DNA of 37,663 nt from a virus, in the IMG/VR virus record IMGVR_UViG_3300020470_000071, positions 1 to 37,663 of that record. One strand, given 5' to 3'. Below the pieces are notes generated by a model. The model did not search any database. It had not been told where the DNA came from and saw only the letters and a list, made by a program, of their open reading frames with translations. A program made the position numbers and the translations under genes. Shown one piece after another: positions 14,751-22,540 of this stretch. The first letter of the stretch is position 1, and each line of letters begins with the position of its first letter.

Positions 14751-17327
14751 GTGACAACAGCATCACCAGATAGACAACCAAACTTCAACTTAGTGGCTGG
14801 TGAGATAAACCTCGACCTAATCCCACCTGACTGGGCTTTAACACCACTTAGAGATAAAAAAGCTTATATAGCTGGATGGCCGTCACAACCATACACGATT
14901 GATCAGATCAGACGTGAGTTGGAAGATGGAAAAGCAACTGGCATAGGTTTAATAACGGGCCAATGGTCTAATGAAGGAGGCTTGATTTGGGTAGATATTG
15001 ATGGTCCAGAAGCCATTCCAGAACTAGAAAAATTGGGTGGTGGAAAACTGTCTGAAATCTTCCCTCCAACACTCACTATTTCGTCAGGGAAAAAAGATAG
15101 ACAGAGAATGCTTTTTAGCATTCCAACATCAAAAATTGGATTGCTCCCAGATAAAGCAACCATAAAAATTGGTATTTCTTCTTTCGAGATCTTATTTAGA
15201 TCAAGACAAGGAGCAATAATGGGAAGTCATCCTGAAACAGAAGGATATTTCACCACAGAGCACGGAAATTTTGAGTACGCAAAAAATCCACCAGAAATGC
15301 CTGAGTGGTTATATTCAGAAATTGAAAAAGCTTATCCCTCTAACAAATACAAAAAGAAACCTAAGACTGGGATACTAACTCAACAAATTAATCTCTCCTA
15401 TGAAGAAGGTTCTGAATTTCAAAGAAAAGAACTACTTAGCGAAGTAAAGGTATATCTAGAATTTTTAAATGAAGATAGAGCAATTGATTATGAAGAGTGG
15501 ATAACCATTGGTATGTCCCTCCATCAGATTGATGATTGTCTATTAGAAGAATGGATTAAATGGTCTGAGCAAGCACCTAACTTCCAAGAGGGTGTATGTG
15601 AAAGTAAATGGAATACATTTGAGCGCTTACCTGGTGGTCCTGCTCCAGAAGGAAGCTGTGGTCTTCATACAATAAAAGCTAAGGCCAAGGAAGATGGATA
15701 TGTAGATCTAAATGGCTTCGTCGTCGATTCAAAAGAGGTAATGGCAGAGAAAGCAAAAAAACTTTTTAAAAATGACAAGACAGAAATTAACGCCGATACA
15801 ATACAAGGTGCTTTGCAAGCAATTATGGGAGCACCAGAAAAAGAAATAAAAAAAGAAATAGCTCAGAAAATCGAAAAAAAAGGAAGACCAAAGACACCAC
15901 CAGCTTCAGAACTAGCAGAAGTTGTAACTCAATTAGTTATTGAATGCGGTTGGAGATATGATCCTAAATTCGATACTTTTATGTTCTATCAAAGAACTAA
16001 AGGTACATGGAGAAGGGAAGAATATAAACATGAATACCGACACTTCGTACAAGACCTCTTTTTAAGGGAAAATATTCCTACGCCAGGTGGTTTCACATCT
16101 CATTTGATTTCAGATGTTGTCAACCTAACTCAGGCTTACATCACTCACACCTACTGGGATGATGACCCTGATCGACTTGCTTTTAATAATGGAGTTTTAG
16201 AAATAAGTACAGGAGAATTTTTAGACCATGATCCCGAAAACTTTTTAACTTGGGGTCTTGATTTTGATTATGACTCTGAAGCTGATCCTGGACCAATTAT
16301 TAGATGGCTAACAAGAACACAATACGGCGATGAGCAGCGTGTACAAGTCCTCAGAGCATGGCTAAAAGCATGTTTGGTAGGACAAGGTCATGAGCTACAA
16401 AGATTCCTTGAGGTAATCGGTCCAGGGGGTCGTGGTAAGTCTACTTTTGCAAACCTATGCTGTGCTTTAGTTGGTCATGGAAACTATGCAAGTACAACAT
16501 TAAATCAACTAGAACAGAGTCGATTTGAAATTGCTTCTATTAAAGGAAAAAGACTTACCCTCATCAATGATTCAGAAAGATATGGTGGTTCAGCTCAGAT
16601 CTTTAAGGCACTTACTGGAGGAGATAACCTTCGCTTTGAAGAAAAAAATAAAAATGTAGGTGAACCATTTGTTTACACAGGAATGGTTATGGTCTGTGCT
16701 AATGAACCAATTCAAACTACTGACAACACCTCTGGACTCACAAGACGTCGTCTAACCGTGGAGTTTAACCGCCCATTATGGGATAAAAATTCCGAAGCAA
16801 AAGAGATGATAAAACTTGAGAACGGAATAGTAAAGGGCTTATGGAAGGATTATTTACCTGGCTTAGTTAACTGGGTATTGAAGATGACTACTCAAGAAAT
16901 GCGTGAATATCTATTAGATACATACGAAAAAGTACCTTCACTCAAAAAAGTTAGAAATGAAATCCTTCTTAATAGTAATAACTTAGTGGAATGGCTCCAG
17001 TCGGAAGTGGTTCATGAGCCTAACAGCGTTGCCTCTGTAGGTAAGAAAATTCCTGCGGCTAAAGATGCTAAGGAAAGATATTGCAATAGCAATTTTCACC
17101 TGTATGCCAGTTATTGTTCCTACTGTGAGGATACTGGGTCAAAACCAGTAGGTCAGAAACGTTTTATTGCACTTTTACTTGACTGTTGCAAAAACCAACT
17201 GGCACTAAAGGATATTTACCACTTCACTAAGCAAGGAAGACCCTATATTAAAGGTCTAGTTGTACGGAATTCCGATCAAAAACTAACAACATTACCAACA
17301 ATACTGCCAGAAAATAAATTGGCATAG
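14751..17327 (+). CDS. primase-polymerase/SF3 helicase
   Basis: 858 residues, a combined replicative primase and helicase. The N-terminal PrimPol-type domain has the metal motif VDIDG (Asp82, Asp84) and a basic SSGKKDRQR strand (about 111-119). Residues 228-300 look like PriCT-2 (IDYEEWITIGMSLHQID). A D5_N-like region leads to an SF3 helicase: Walker A GPGGRGKST (557-565), Walker B RLTLINDSE (601-609), sensor 1 MVMVCANEP (645-653) and an arginine cluster TRRR (665-668). It would prime synthesis and unwind DNA ahead of the polymerase, replacing the T7 gp4-type protein. GTG start at 14751, fixed by the terminator just upstream. No disruption seen. Confidence 0.93.
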   Translation: MTTASPDRQPNFNLVAGEINLDLIPPDWALTPLRDKKAYIAGWPSQPYTIDQIRRELEDGKATGIGLITGQWSNEGGLIWVDIDGPEAIPELEKLGGGKLSEIFPPTLTISSGKKDRQRMLFSIPTSKIGLLPDKATIKIGISSFEILFRSRQGAIMGSHPETEGYFTTEHGNFEYAKNPPEMPEWLYSEIEKAYPSNKYKKKPKTGILTQQINLSYEEGSEFQRKELLSEVKVYLEFLNEDRAIDYEEWITIGMSLHQIDDCLLEEWIKWSEQAPNFQEGVCESKWNTFERLPGGPAPEGSCGLHTIKAKAKEDGYVDLNGFVVDSKEVMAEKAKKLFKNDKTEINADTIQGALQAIMGAPEKEIKKEIAQKIEKKGRPKTPPASELAEVVTQLVIECGWRYDPKFDTFMFYQRTKGTWRREEYKHEYRHFVQDLFLRENIPTPGGFTSHLISDVVNLTQAYITHTYWDDDPDRLAFNNGVLEISTGEFLDHDPENFLTWGLDFDYDSEADPGPIIRWLTRTQYGDEQRVQVLRAWLKACLVGQGHELQRFLEVIGPGGRGKSTFANLCCALVGHGNYASTTLNQLEQSRFEIASIKGKRLTLINDSERYGGSAQIFKALTGGDNLRFEEKNKNVGEPFVYTGMVMVCANEPIQTTDNTSGLTRRRLTVEFNRPLWDKNSEAKEMIKLENGIVKGLWKDYLPGLVNWVLKMTTQEMREYLLDTYEKVPSLKKVRNEILLNSNNLVEWLQSEVVHEPNSVASVGKKIPAAKDAKERYCNSNFHLYASYCSYCEDTGSKPVGQKRFIALLLDCCKNQLALKDIYHFTKQGRPYIKGLVVRNSDQKLTTLPTILPENKLA

Positions 17328-17329
17328 GC

Positions 17330-17355
17330 AAAACCCTTGCAATATCTGGGTTTTT
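17330..17355 (+). terminator. probable rho-independent terminator
   Basis: AAAACCC (17330-17336), 11-base loop, GGGTTTT (17348-17354) with T residues at the end, starting two bases after the primase-helicase stop. AT-rich stem, moderate strength. Confidence 0.55.
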
Positions 17356-17407
17356 GAGTGTTAGCCTTACTAGGTAATTACTCTCATTCCTGAAATAAGG
17401 AAAACTA

Positions 17408-17770
17408 ATGATTAAAACTTTTATTGCTCTTGCAGCAACAACTGCCTCTGTAGCTGCTCCTGCTGCATTTGCTGGCACATATGTAAATGTTGAAGCTAAC
17501 TCTGGTTTCACAGGTACTGACTATGAAGGATCTGTAACTGATATCCATATTGGTTATGAAGGTGGTAACGAAACTTATGGTTTCTATGTACAAGGTGGTC
17601 CTGCAATCATCGCTCCTGAAGGTGGCGACGGTGAAACACGTTTATCTGGAAAGATTGGCGGTGACATTTCTGCAACTGAAAAACTTGGTGTTTATGGTGA
17701 ATTTTCACTATTGTCACAAGAAGATGACAACCTCTATGGAACAAAAATCGGAGCTAAATACAAGTTCTGA
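17408..17770 (+). CDS. secreted porin-like beta-barrel protein
   Basis: 120 residues with a clear signal peptide (MIKTFIALAATTASVAAPAA, cleavage likely at FAG-T). The mature part alternates hydrophobic and polar residues in strand pairs (TYVNVEANSGF, VTDIHIGYEGG, TYGFYVQGGPAI, KLGVYGEFSLL) and ends in Phe after KIGAKYK. Terminal Phe is the outer-membrane assembly signal of bacterial beta-barrels. Length gives about eight strands, a minimal barrel. Flanked by hairpins, so a single-gene unit with Shine-Dalgarno AAGGA. It may alter the host outer membrane; resemblance to picocyanobacterial porin-like proteins is from memory. Confidence 0.75.
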   Translation: MIKTFIALAATTASVAAPAAFAGTYVNVEANSGFTGTDYEGSVTDIHIGYEGGNETYGFYVQGGPAIIAPEGGDGETRLSGKIGGDISATEKLGVYGEFSLLSQEDDNLYGTKIGAKYKF

Positions 17771-17781
17771 TCTACGTTATT

Positions 17782-17812
17782 ACAATTGCTAATCGTTTGT
17801 ATTAGCTTTTGT
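17782..17812 (+). terminator. hairpin after porin-like gene
   Basis: GCTAAT (17788-17793), seven-base loop, ATTAGC (17801-17806), extended by ACAA/TTGT across a two-by-two internal loop, followed by T-rich DNA. An AT-rich terminator-like stem 11 bases after the stop. Confidence 0.5.
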
Positions 17813-17831
17813 AAAGTAGTGTTAAGTTCGG

Positions 17832-17844
17832 TTACAAAGTGTAA
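17832..17844. promoter_or_regulatory. short inverted repeat upstream of hli genes
   Basis: TTACA-AAG-TGTAA, perfect five-base arms, just before a TATAAAAT (17850-17857). Operator-like placement relative to a possible -10 box for the hli operon; no good -35 box is visible. Confidence 0.3.
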
Positions 17845-17870
17845 ATATGTATAAAATATGAAGAGACAAG

Positions 17871-17892
17871 CCTCACCTCGGTGGGGTTTCTT
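17871..17892 (+). terminator. leader hairpin or terminator before hli operon
   Basis: CCTCAC-CTCG-GTGGGG (one T-G pair) followed by TTTCTTC. It ends 19 bases before the first hli ATG. It may end the porin transcript or act as an attenuator in the hli leader, if transcription starts near 17860. Confidence 0.6.
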
Positions 17893-17910
17893 CATACCTT
17901 TTTCATACTT

Positions 17911-18051
17911 ATGACTACTAAAGAAACTGCTGTTAATCAGCAACTCTCTGAGAATGCAGAATTGACTAATGGTCGGTTGGCAATGATTGGAATCGTCGCT
18001 GCTTTAGGAGCTTATGTGACAACTGGAAACATCATCCCTGGTATTTTTTAA
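17911..18051 (+). CDS. hli: high-light-inducible protein 1
   Basis: 46 residues with the chlorophyll-binding helix signature of the Hli/ELIP family: ELTNGRLAMIGIVAALGAYV, then TTGNIIPGIF. Hli proteins are single-helix thylakoid proteins that bind chlorophyll and carotenoid and protect photosystems from excess light; cyanophage copies are common. The gene overlaps the next by one base (TAATG) in a four-gene chain. Confidence 0.95.
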   Translation: MTTKETAVNQQLSENAELTNGRLAMIGIVAALGAYVTTGNIIPGIF

Positions 18052-18248
18052 TGACATCCTCCCATATCATTACAGAATACGGTAAGCAAAATATTTTTGC
18101 TAAAGAAACAAAACCACAGCTGGTAGAAAATTATACTAGCCACCTAGAGGAAGCTGAAAAAGCTAACGGACGCTGGGCAATGATTGGTTTTGTCGCATTA
18201 TTAGGCGCATACACCACAACAGGTCAAATTATTCCAGGAGTTTTCTAA
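18051..18248 (+). CDS. hli: high-light-inducible protein 2
   Basis: 65 residues: a 35-residue stromal N-terminus followed by EKANGRWAMIGFVALLGAYT and the same GQIIPGVF ending as the first copy. The shared C-terminus suggests duplication or a common host donor. Start and stop both overlap neighbours by one base. Confidence 0.95.
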   Translation: MTSSHIITEYGKQNIFAKETKPQLVENYTSHLEEAEKANGRWAMIGFVALLGAYTTTGQIIPGVF

Positions 18249-18352
18249 TGTCTACTAATTCTTTAATCTGGCAAAAGGCTAATGGTCGTTTTGCTATGTT
18301 GGCTTTCTGGGCTATTATTGGAGTATATACACACTTTAAATACTTCGTATAA
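18248..18352 (+). CDS. hli: high-light-inducible protein 3 (minimal)
   Basis: 34 residues, one helix only: KANGRFAMLAFWAIIGVYTH. It keeps the Asn-Gly-Arg and Ala-Met of the pigment-binding motif but lacks the IIPG ending of the other two. Among the shortest possible Hli proteins; overlaps the neighbours by one base on each side. Confidence 0.9.
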   Translation: MSTNSLIWQKANGRFAMLAFWAIIGVYTHFKYFV

Positions 18353-18570
18353 TGCCTTTTGGTCTTATCAACTTTGTAGAGGCGTGGAATGCTATCAGCT
18401 GGTCTGATGCCATTCCATTTTGCCTCTTTCTTTATGGAGCATACTGGTTAAAAGTAAGAATTGACACTAATGCTGGTATAGGTAAAAAGAAACGAAATGA
18501 ATTAAAGAGAACAATAGTAGAAGCACTTCAAGAGCACTACGAATCTCGTACTTATGGTAAAAACGATTAG
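18352..18570 (+). CDS. small membrane protein in hli operon
   Basis: 72 residues with one membrane segment (DAIPFCLFLYGAYWLKV, about 19-35) and a basic cytosolic helix. It overlaps the third hli by one base, so it is co-expressed and may act at the thylakoid or cytoplasmic membrane. No Hli motif and no family recognised. Ends in a four-base overlap with the convergent gene. Confidence 0.65.
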   Translation: MPFGLINFVEAWNAISWSDAIPFCLFLYGAYWLKVRIDTNAGIGKKKRNELKRTIVEALQEHYESRTYGKND

Positions 18571-18749
18571 TCTTCTAATATCTTTTCAAAAATATCTGAT
18601 ACTTCAATTAAAGAATCAATACGTAATAACATATCAGCAATATGCTTACTAACATAAGGCTTTTCTGTTCTTGCAGCAAAGGCTAAGGCATTACGTAAAT
18701 CCTCTTGAGAATCTAATAATGCCTGTTCAACTTGTTTAGTTAAAGTCAC
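18567..18749 (-). CDS. small helical protein (GTG start)
   Basis: 60 residues, all helical and charged (VEQALLDSQEDLRNALAFAA), start codon GTG. Last gene of the reverse-strand tail block. Its stop overlaps the + strand operon by four bases (18567-18570). No family recognised. Confidence 0.6.
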   Translation of the reverse strand: MTLTKQVEQALLDSQEDLRNALAFAARTEKPYVSKHIADMLLRIDSLIEVSDIFEKILED

Positions 18750-18759
18750 GACTATTTAA

Positions 18760-18789
18760 TATCGACGTATACTTTATTTATAGTCGATA
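18760..18789. repeat. inverted repeat with TATAAATA
   Basis: TATCGAC (18760-18766) and GTCGATA (18783-18789), perfect seven-base arms with 16 bases between, in the only gap of this part of the tail block. The spacer on the minus strand includes TATAAATA (18782-18775), which matches the T4-type late promoter core, though no T4-type late sigma gene is seen here. It could be a promoter or operator for 18749. Confidence 0.4.
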
Positions 18790-18801
18790 ATTAACTAATT
18801 G

Positions 18802-19032
18802 TCATTTAACAGCATGTAATTGGGGTTTTAAATATTTGTTGATAATAGAGATTTGATCTTCATATCTAGCGATCTTATCTAACTCTTCCTGTATCGCTCC
18901 AGTGACATCGGAATGCTCGCCAATACCTGCAGGATTGTTTAAATAAACTTCGACATTTGCAAGATGTACTTGAATCTCTCCATTGGCATGAGCTAGGAGA
19001 GATTTGATAATTTTTTCTCTGAGGTTAACCAT
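18802..19032 (-). CDS. small tail-region protein
   Basis: 76 residues, helical (MVNLREKIIKSLLAHANGEI...), with a central acidic loop. It lies between a PsbN-like gene and the end of the tail block. Small helical proteins of this kind follow tail-fibre genes in several cyanophages, but the function is unknown. Confidence 0.65.
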   Translation of the reverse strand: MVNLREKIIKSLLAHANGEIQVHLANVEVYLNNPAGIGEHSDVTGAIQEELDKIARYEDQISIINKYLKPQLHAVK

Positions 19033-19035
19033 TTA

Positions 19036-19305
19036 CTATTTAAGCTTTCTTCCATTATGCCCATGTGCTATCCCTAATTCATGCATTTTTGCATGTTCAT
19101 CTATTGCATCTTTTAAATCTTCCTTACCAGCACCGAATGTTAAGTAGATTCCATAACCTACTAAGAACAATAATAAGCCTAAGATGATAGCTATCAGTTG
19201 TCCTTGAGGAGGTAGACCTCCGTAAGTACCATGGTGTATTAAAGGTTTTTCCCAAGTCTCAGGATGAAAATATAAAGAAGGGAAAGAAATAAATAAATCT
19301 ATCAT
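19036..19305 (-). CDS. PsbN-like membrane protein, possible holin
   Basis: 89 residues with one strong membrane helix (LIAIILGLLLFLVGYGIYLT, about 37-56) followed by FGAGKEDLKDAIDEHAKMHE. The GY-x-IY-x-x-FG, spaced Leu-x-Asp and Glu-His pattern is that of cyanobacterial PsbN, which helps assemble photosystem II; here the N-terminus is about 35 residues longer. Its four-base overlap with the tail fibre stop ties it to late genes, where a holin would be expected. Either role is possible from sequence alone. Confidence 0.55.
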   Translation of the reverse strand: MIDLFISFPSLYFHPETWEKPLIHHGTYGGLPPQGQLIAIILGLLLFLVGYGIYLTFGAGKEDLKDAIDEHAKMHELGIAHGHNGRKLK

Positions 19306-21980
19306 GCAGGTGTTATCAATAAGGAAGTACTTGTAAGTGCTTTCCCTGCTATAACATCAAATGTATCCTTAGAAGTACCTAATGTTGCATCATCTTGAAC
19401 ATAGTATTTTTCACCTGGAGTAAGACCTGACTGTGTTGTTGTATTTCCTACCACATTTATAGTAGCAGTTTGACCATTAGTATATCCTGCTGAACTAAAC
19501 CCAATAAAATTCTTTTGATTTAAATCAGTAGATGCCATTTGCCTTATTACTGTTTGGGCTTTACTAGAAGCACTTGTATTTTGATACATTATTGCAACTT
19601 TTCCACTTTCCATATAAGAAAAGAATATTTTGTTAGTGCCTCCAGTATTAAAGAAAGCTTCACTATCAAAAGTAAAGTTATCTTTTGCAGCATTATACGT
19701 GGCAGTTCTATACTTACCAGCATTTGCACTATCTTTATAACCCATAAGCAACTGTCCACCAGGTGAGAACGCTAAAGCGTGATACAGTGTATTATTAGTT
19801 GAAAATTGAATTGCACTTCCCCAACTAATAGTTGTACCAGTAATTGTACCTATTTTTAAATAGTTGCGGTAAGCAGCTACAAGCTGATCATTAAGTGAAT
19901 CATAAGCAATAGTGGGTTGTTCTCCGTGGGTACCAGTTACAACTGTAGATTTTGTACCAAACGATACAGAGGTTCCGCTTCTTGTCCCAACTATGGCGTA
20001 AACAGAGTTAGTAGTACCTGAAGACCAAAGAATTACAAATTTAGTACCACTTACCTTTACCAGGCGGAAGTTGTAAGGGTCATCAGCTGCACCTCCTGGT
20101 GTAAAGCTAGTCACTGATCCCATTGTGAAAGAAGTCGAAGTACCACTACCTCGTTGACAAATTCTACATTTTCCTTCATCGGGATTAGGCTGCTCGTCAT
20201 TATAAACAACTGCAAAATATGCACCGTCAAGATGAAGAACAGCAGGGACTTCACACTGAGAACTATTATCTTGAATTTGTGTTTCAGAACCAACTGTTTG
20301 AGAGGTTCCTTGAAATCTAATAATTCTTCCATGACATTGACTAGCTTTATATACCAACAACGCATAGCCGTTTCCATCAGAAGCTATAGTTGGATAATAT
20401 CGGCCACTACCATGACTTGCATCCGAACCCCAAGAAGTATCTGTACCTGAAACAGTTCCACCATAAGTATATACTGTTGAGCTATATCTTACGGATGCAA
20501 TTAAGAGATCTTGTGAAGCATCATAAGTAATAGGACTAGTACCCCCATAAAAATATGCATTACTAGCAGTACTAATGTCATCAACATTTCCTAAAGAAGC
20601 AGAAGTTTGAGTAATCCCTTTTACTTGACCACTACTATTTACTATGACAGGTGCATTTGCTGATATTGAACCTGATGCAGTAGCCGTTATGGTTGGAGCA
20701 GTAGATAAAGCTGCACCATTAACACTAATCGAACCCGTTACGTCAATACCCGTATTGGTGGTTTCTATCTTCTTTGAATTGTTAAAATAGAGTTCTACTT
20801 TGCTATTCTCTGCGAAATAGGCAAGAGTTTCATTACCAGCAGCATTTCTGAAAGTACAACTACCAGTGTCTACTATTAATCCTCCAGTTGAGTTTGTAAT
20901 TCTGGAATTTACTGAATCATGATATATAGATAAATCTTGTCCAGTACCTACTATTAACTTCTTGTTATCTCCTAAATGTATATGTTCAGAAGAAGTCCAC
21001 GCATCAGTTGAGTTAACCCAATTAAATGTTTTATCGGTGGCTCCTTTCAGAGTCCAACCTCCTCCGTCGGCAGTCGTATCTGATGGGCTAGAAACCTTGC
21101 CTATAACTATGTTTTTATCCTCTACATCTAACGTCTGAGTATTGATAGTCGTTGTTGTTCCACTGACTGTTAAATCGCCAGTAATGGTTGCGTTTGTAGA
21201 AACAGTTAACGCACCTGTTATAGATACACCAGCCGCACTCGTCTCAATTTTTTTGACATTATTGTGATATAACTCTACGGCTCCGTTACCAATAAATTTA
21301 GCTAAAGTTTCACTACCAGCCGAGTCCCATATTTCCGTAGTACCTTCAACGTAAAGAGTACCAGTTGAATTAGTTATTTTCGAGTTGGTTCCATTATGAA
21401 AAATTTCTAAGTCATTCCCAGTTCCCCAACGAGCCTTAACGTTATCGTTAAAATCAATTCCTGTTGCACCACCTATTGATACTGATGCCCAAGTTAAAAC
21501 TCCACTACCATTTGTCTGTAAATATTGGGAAGCACTTCCGTCAGCCGCAGGGAGAGTCCATACCTTATTAGTACTTACAGTTGATGGACTTGCAAAACCT
21601 ACATAATGTGAACCATCTGCATCCTTTAACCTAAGATCCCCTGAGAAAGCGAAATTAGTACCTGAAATTTTACTAGGAGTTACTGACGCATCTGGTATAG
21701 CAGCCTGATCAATTGTGTCACCCTGCATCATGATCCAACAGGAAAGACCAGCAGCTGGAGCAGTAGTAAAGGTTATCTGATTACCTGCAGTCGTAAAGTC
21801 TGTATTTGGCTTTTGCATCACACCGCCAAGACTCACAAAGAGTTGGTATGGCGTTGCAGTGGCAGTGGCTACCGATGAAACCGCTAAGGTAAAAGTTGTG
21901 GTACTTCCGTTAAAGCTACTAGATATATCATCGAAGAGTTTATTCTCTCCTCGTGCCAGCTGTCTTCCAATGTAAGCCAT
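19302..21980 (-). CDS. tail fibre protein, T7-like cyanophage type
   Basis: 892 residues. The N-terminus (MAYIGRQLARGENKLFDDIS, then a beta-rich 100 residues with VSLGGVMQKPNTDF) is the capsid-proximal fibre adaptor seen in marine phages. Next comes SHYVGFASPSTVSTNKVWTL and two copies of a fibre module, about 185-265 (ELYHNNVKKIETS) and 350-425 (ELYFNNSKKIETT), with triple-stranded-fibre-like beta content. The C-terminal 430 residues resemble a beta-propeller or receptor-binding head, ending in LTPGEKYYVQDD. It recognises the host surface. It shares modules and near-identical DNA with the gene at 24849. Overlaps the next gene by four bases. Confidence 0.9.
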   Translation of the reverse strand: MAYIGRQLARGENKLFDDISSSFNGSTTTFTLAVSSVATATATPYQLFVSLGGVMQKPNTDFTTAGNQITFTTAPAAGLSCWIMMQGDTIDQAAIPDASVTPSKISGTNFAFSGDLRLKDADGSHYVGFASPSTVSTNKVWTLPAADGSASQYLQTNGSGVLTWASVSIGGATGIDFNDNVKARWGTGNDLEIFHNGTNSKITNSTGTLYVEGTTEIWDSAGSETLAKFIGNGAVELYHNNVKKIETSAAGVSITGALTVSTNATITGDLTVSGTTTTINTQTLDVEDKNIVIGKVSSPSDTTADGGGWTLKGATDKTFNWVNSTDAWTSSEHIHLGDNKKLIVGTGQDLSIYHDSVNSRITNSTGGLIVDTGSCTFRNAAGNETLAYFAENSKVELYFNNSKKIETTNTGIDVTGSISVNGAALSTAPTITATASGSISANAPVIVNSSGQVKGITQTSASLGNVDDISTASNAYFYGGTSPITYDASQDLLIASVRYSSTVYTYGGTVSGTDTSWGSDASHGSGRYYPTIASDGNGYALLVYKASQCHGRIIRFQGTSQTVGSETQIQDNSSQCEVPAVLHLDGAYFAVVYNDEQPNPDEGKCRICQRGSGTSTSFTMGSVTSFTPGGAADDPYNFRLVKVSGTKFVILWSSGTTNSVYAIVGTRSGTSVSFGTKSTVVTGTHGEQPTIAYDSLNDQLVAAYRNYLKIGTITGTTISWGSAIQFSTNNTLYHALAFSPGGQLLMGYKDSANAGKYRTATYNAAKDNFTFDSEAFFNTGGTNKIFFSYMESGKVAIMYQNTSASSKAQTVIRQMASTDLNQKNFIGFSSAGYTNGQTATINVVGNTTTQSGLTPGEKYYVQDDATLGTSKDTFDVIAGKALTSTSLLITPA
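21241..21278. repeat. 38-base direct repeat, copy 1
   Basis: 36 of 38 bases match 26020-26057 in the other tail fibre gene, in the same orientation and same protein context (LYHNNVKK followed by phase-conserved residues). A candidate site for recombination between fibre genes. Confidence 0.85.
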
Positions 21981-22037
21981 TTAGTTATACAACTACTAAT
22001 TATTTTTTCTATTCTAAAGTGGCTAATCTATAGAGCT

Positions 22038-22496
22038 TTAACTTGGTGGTGTAGGCCAAGTATGTGTGTGAGGCCAACCACTCGAAGTAGGCATATCTCT
22101 AAGAGTCTGTCTATAAGTTTTCCACTCTGTTTTTTTAGAATCGGTAAGAGGTGAGTCAGTAAATTGAGTCCAATCACAGTTTTGTAATCGTAGATCTCTA
22201 TCAATTCTCCTATCACGCGCATAACTATTATCTAAAGCAGTTTTCTGTTCTTCTGTCATATCTGTTACCTTCCATTTCGTATGGTATTTACCATCTTTCA
22301 ACTCCACTCCATCACGATCAGTAAGTTGATACAATGTTGCTTCTGGTTTTTCTGTTATAACAACTCTGTCGTAACCTAATTCCTCTGCAGTTGAATCAGG
22401 AAGAGGTACTGTGAATTTCCTACCTGGGTATTGATGACGAATAGCTGCTTCACCATAAATAATGCTGCCATCTGATCTTTTTCTATATTCAGACAT
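22038..22496 (-). CDS. tail fibre assembly chaperone-like protein
   Basis: 152 residues. The C-terminal part (RDLRLQNCDWTQFTDSPLTD, then KKTEWKTYRQTLRDMP) matches the conserved block of phage tail assembly chaperone proteins, where a DWTQ-DS-L segment is followed by W-x-YRQ-LRD-P. The N-terminus is beta-rich. These proteins help fibre folding or attachment and are encoded next to fibre genes, as here. Confidence 0.75.
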   Translation of the reverse strand: MSEYRKRSDGSIIYGEAAIRHQYPGRKFTVPLPDSTAEELGYDRVVITEKPEATLYQLTDRDGVELKDGKYHTKWKVTDMTEEQKTALDNSYARDRRIDRDLRLQNCDWTQFTDSPLTDSKKTEWKTYRQTLRDMPTSSGWPHTHTWPTPPS

Positions 22497-22540
22497 AATT
22501 TAAAAAATACCTATAAAAAGTATAGCCTTAAAAATCTATT

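Noticed and set aside
20111-20450. Frames of 88 and 98 codons within the tail fibre gene
   Set aside because: They are out-of-frame shadows of the 892-residue fibre, low in sense and with no start signals.
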